From an uncultured Anaerolineae bacterium (lineage in GTDB: Bacteria > Chloroflexota > Anaerolineae > Anaerolineales > Villigracilaceae): a DNA stretch of 5,280 bases. The translations under genes and the position numbers were made by a program. The stretch spans positions 1 through 5,280 of the forward strand of contig CAINXK010000532.1 in the NCBI GenBank assembly GCA_903854805.1, written 5' to 3'. This document shows, one piece after another, positions 5,133 to 5,280 of this stretch. The number at the start of each line of letters is the position of its first letter. Position 1 is the first letter of the stretch. The notes under the pieces are model-generated. The model was not told where the DNA came from and did no database searches. It worked only from the letters and a program-made list of their open reading frames with translations.

Positions 5133-5159
5133 CTGACCTTAAAGTGAATATGGTATGAT
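5133..5159 (+). promoter_or_regulatory. Probable extended -10 promoter of tsaD
   Basis: TGG followed by TATGAT (5151-5159) fits an extended -10 (TGnTATAAT). A poor -35, CTGACC (5133-5138), lies 15 bases upstream, which is acceptable for an extended -10 promoter. Transcription would start near 5166, giving a leader of about 70 bases. Confidence 0.5.
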
Positions 5160-5167
5160 TCGATCAT

Positions 5168-5195
5168 AGAATCCCACCTGGATTTCAGGTATTCT
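5168..5195 (+). promoter_or_regulatory. Hairpin in the tsaD leader
   Basis: AGAAT (5168-5172) pairs with ATTCT (5191-5195), and ACCTG (5176-5180) with CAGGT (5186-5190). A 3-base CCC bulge lies between the two helices and the loop has 5 bases. It would form at the very 5' end of the predicted transcript, where it could stabilise the mRNA. No U-tract follows, so it is not a terminator. Confidence 0.35.
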
Positions 5196-5236
5196 GGATA
5201 TAAATCCGAATCAACAAGAACAGGTTAATATTGATT

Positions 5237-5280
5237 ATGACTGACTTACCATCTGCCCGCATTCTGGCCATCGAGTCATC
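5237..5280 (+). CDS. tsaD: TsaD, tRNA N6-threonylcarbamoyladenosine transferase (5' end only)
   Basis: Only the first 14 complete codons are visible: MTDLPSARILAIES, with the next codon beginning TC, consistent with Ser. ILAIESS is the N-terminal beta strand and phosphate-loop start of TsaD (Gcp/YgjD), which normally continues as CDET. By family knowledge TsaD transfers the threonylcarbamoyl group to A37 of ANN-decoding tRNAs, with TsaB and TsaE, in the cytoplasm. The start is uncertain. The ATG at 5237 has no well-placed ribosome binding site, since AGG at 5222-5224 is 12 bases away, whereas the in-frame TTG at 5231 is 6 bases from it and would add only Met-Ile. The gene runs off the window. 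Other ASKHA-fold proteins, including TsaB, also begin with similar strands, so the call rests on ILAIESS alone. Confidence 0.75.
   Translation, partial: MTDLPSARILAIES

Overview
The window looks like chromosomal DNA from a Chloroflexota bacterium, probably Anaerolineae-like. I infer this from the style of the ClpP ([11 protein letters not shown] around the nucleophile, MHQPLGG around the histidine), from the very short Flp-type pilins with a GQGMVEYALIL core, and from a strongly diverged UvrD-like helicase. No marker gene in the window proves the taxonomy.

Layout, left to right. Positions 1-78 hold no recognisable gene. A strong, potentially bidirectional terminator (79-127) follows clpP, which lies on the minus strand (138-740) with a very good ribosome binding site. 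A divergent spacer of about 280 bases carries an operator-like palindrome (793-809) and an imperfect direct repeat (810-827 and 857-874). Two tiny plus-strand pilin genes follow (1017-1163 and 1652-1798), both missed by ordinary ORF length cut-offs. Each is a complete monocistronic unit with its own upstream box, -35/-10 promoter, conserved leader, gene and terminator. A minus-strand gene for a 696-residue UvrD/AddB-like helicase (1849-3939) converges on the second pilin, and its stop codon lies inside that pilin's terminator hairpin. A dienelactone hydrolase family gene (4017-4685, minus) sits just upstream of the helicase, in the same direction. A divergent spacer of about 550 bases, rich in small inverted repeats, follows. 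The window ends in the first 14 complete codons of tsaD on the plus strand.

The genes do not form one pathway: ClpP is protein quality control, TsaD is tRNA t6A synthesis, the helicase-like protein is probably DNA metabolism, and the hydrolase is of unknown substrate. The most notable feature is the pilin pair. The two predicted mature proteins are identical while their codons differ synonymously at 21 of 39 positions, and the promoter, leader and terminator architecture is duplicated as well. This is an old duplication under strong purifying selection. I see no defence system, CRISPR array, mobile element or RNA gene that I can name.
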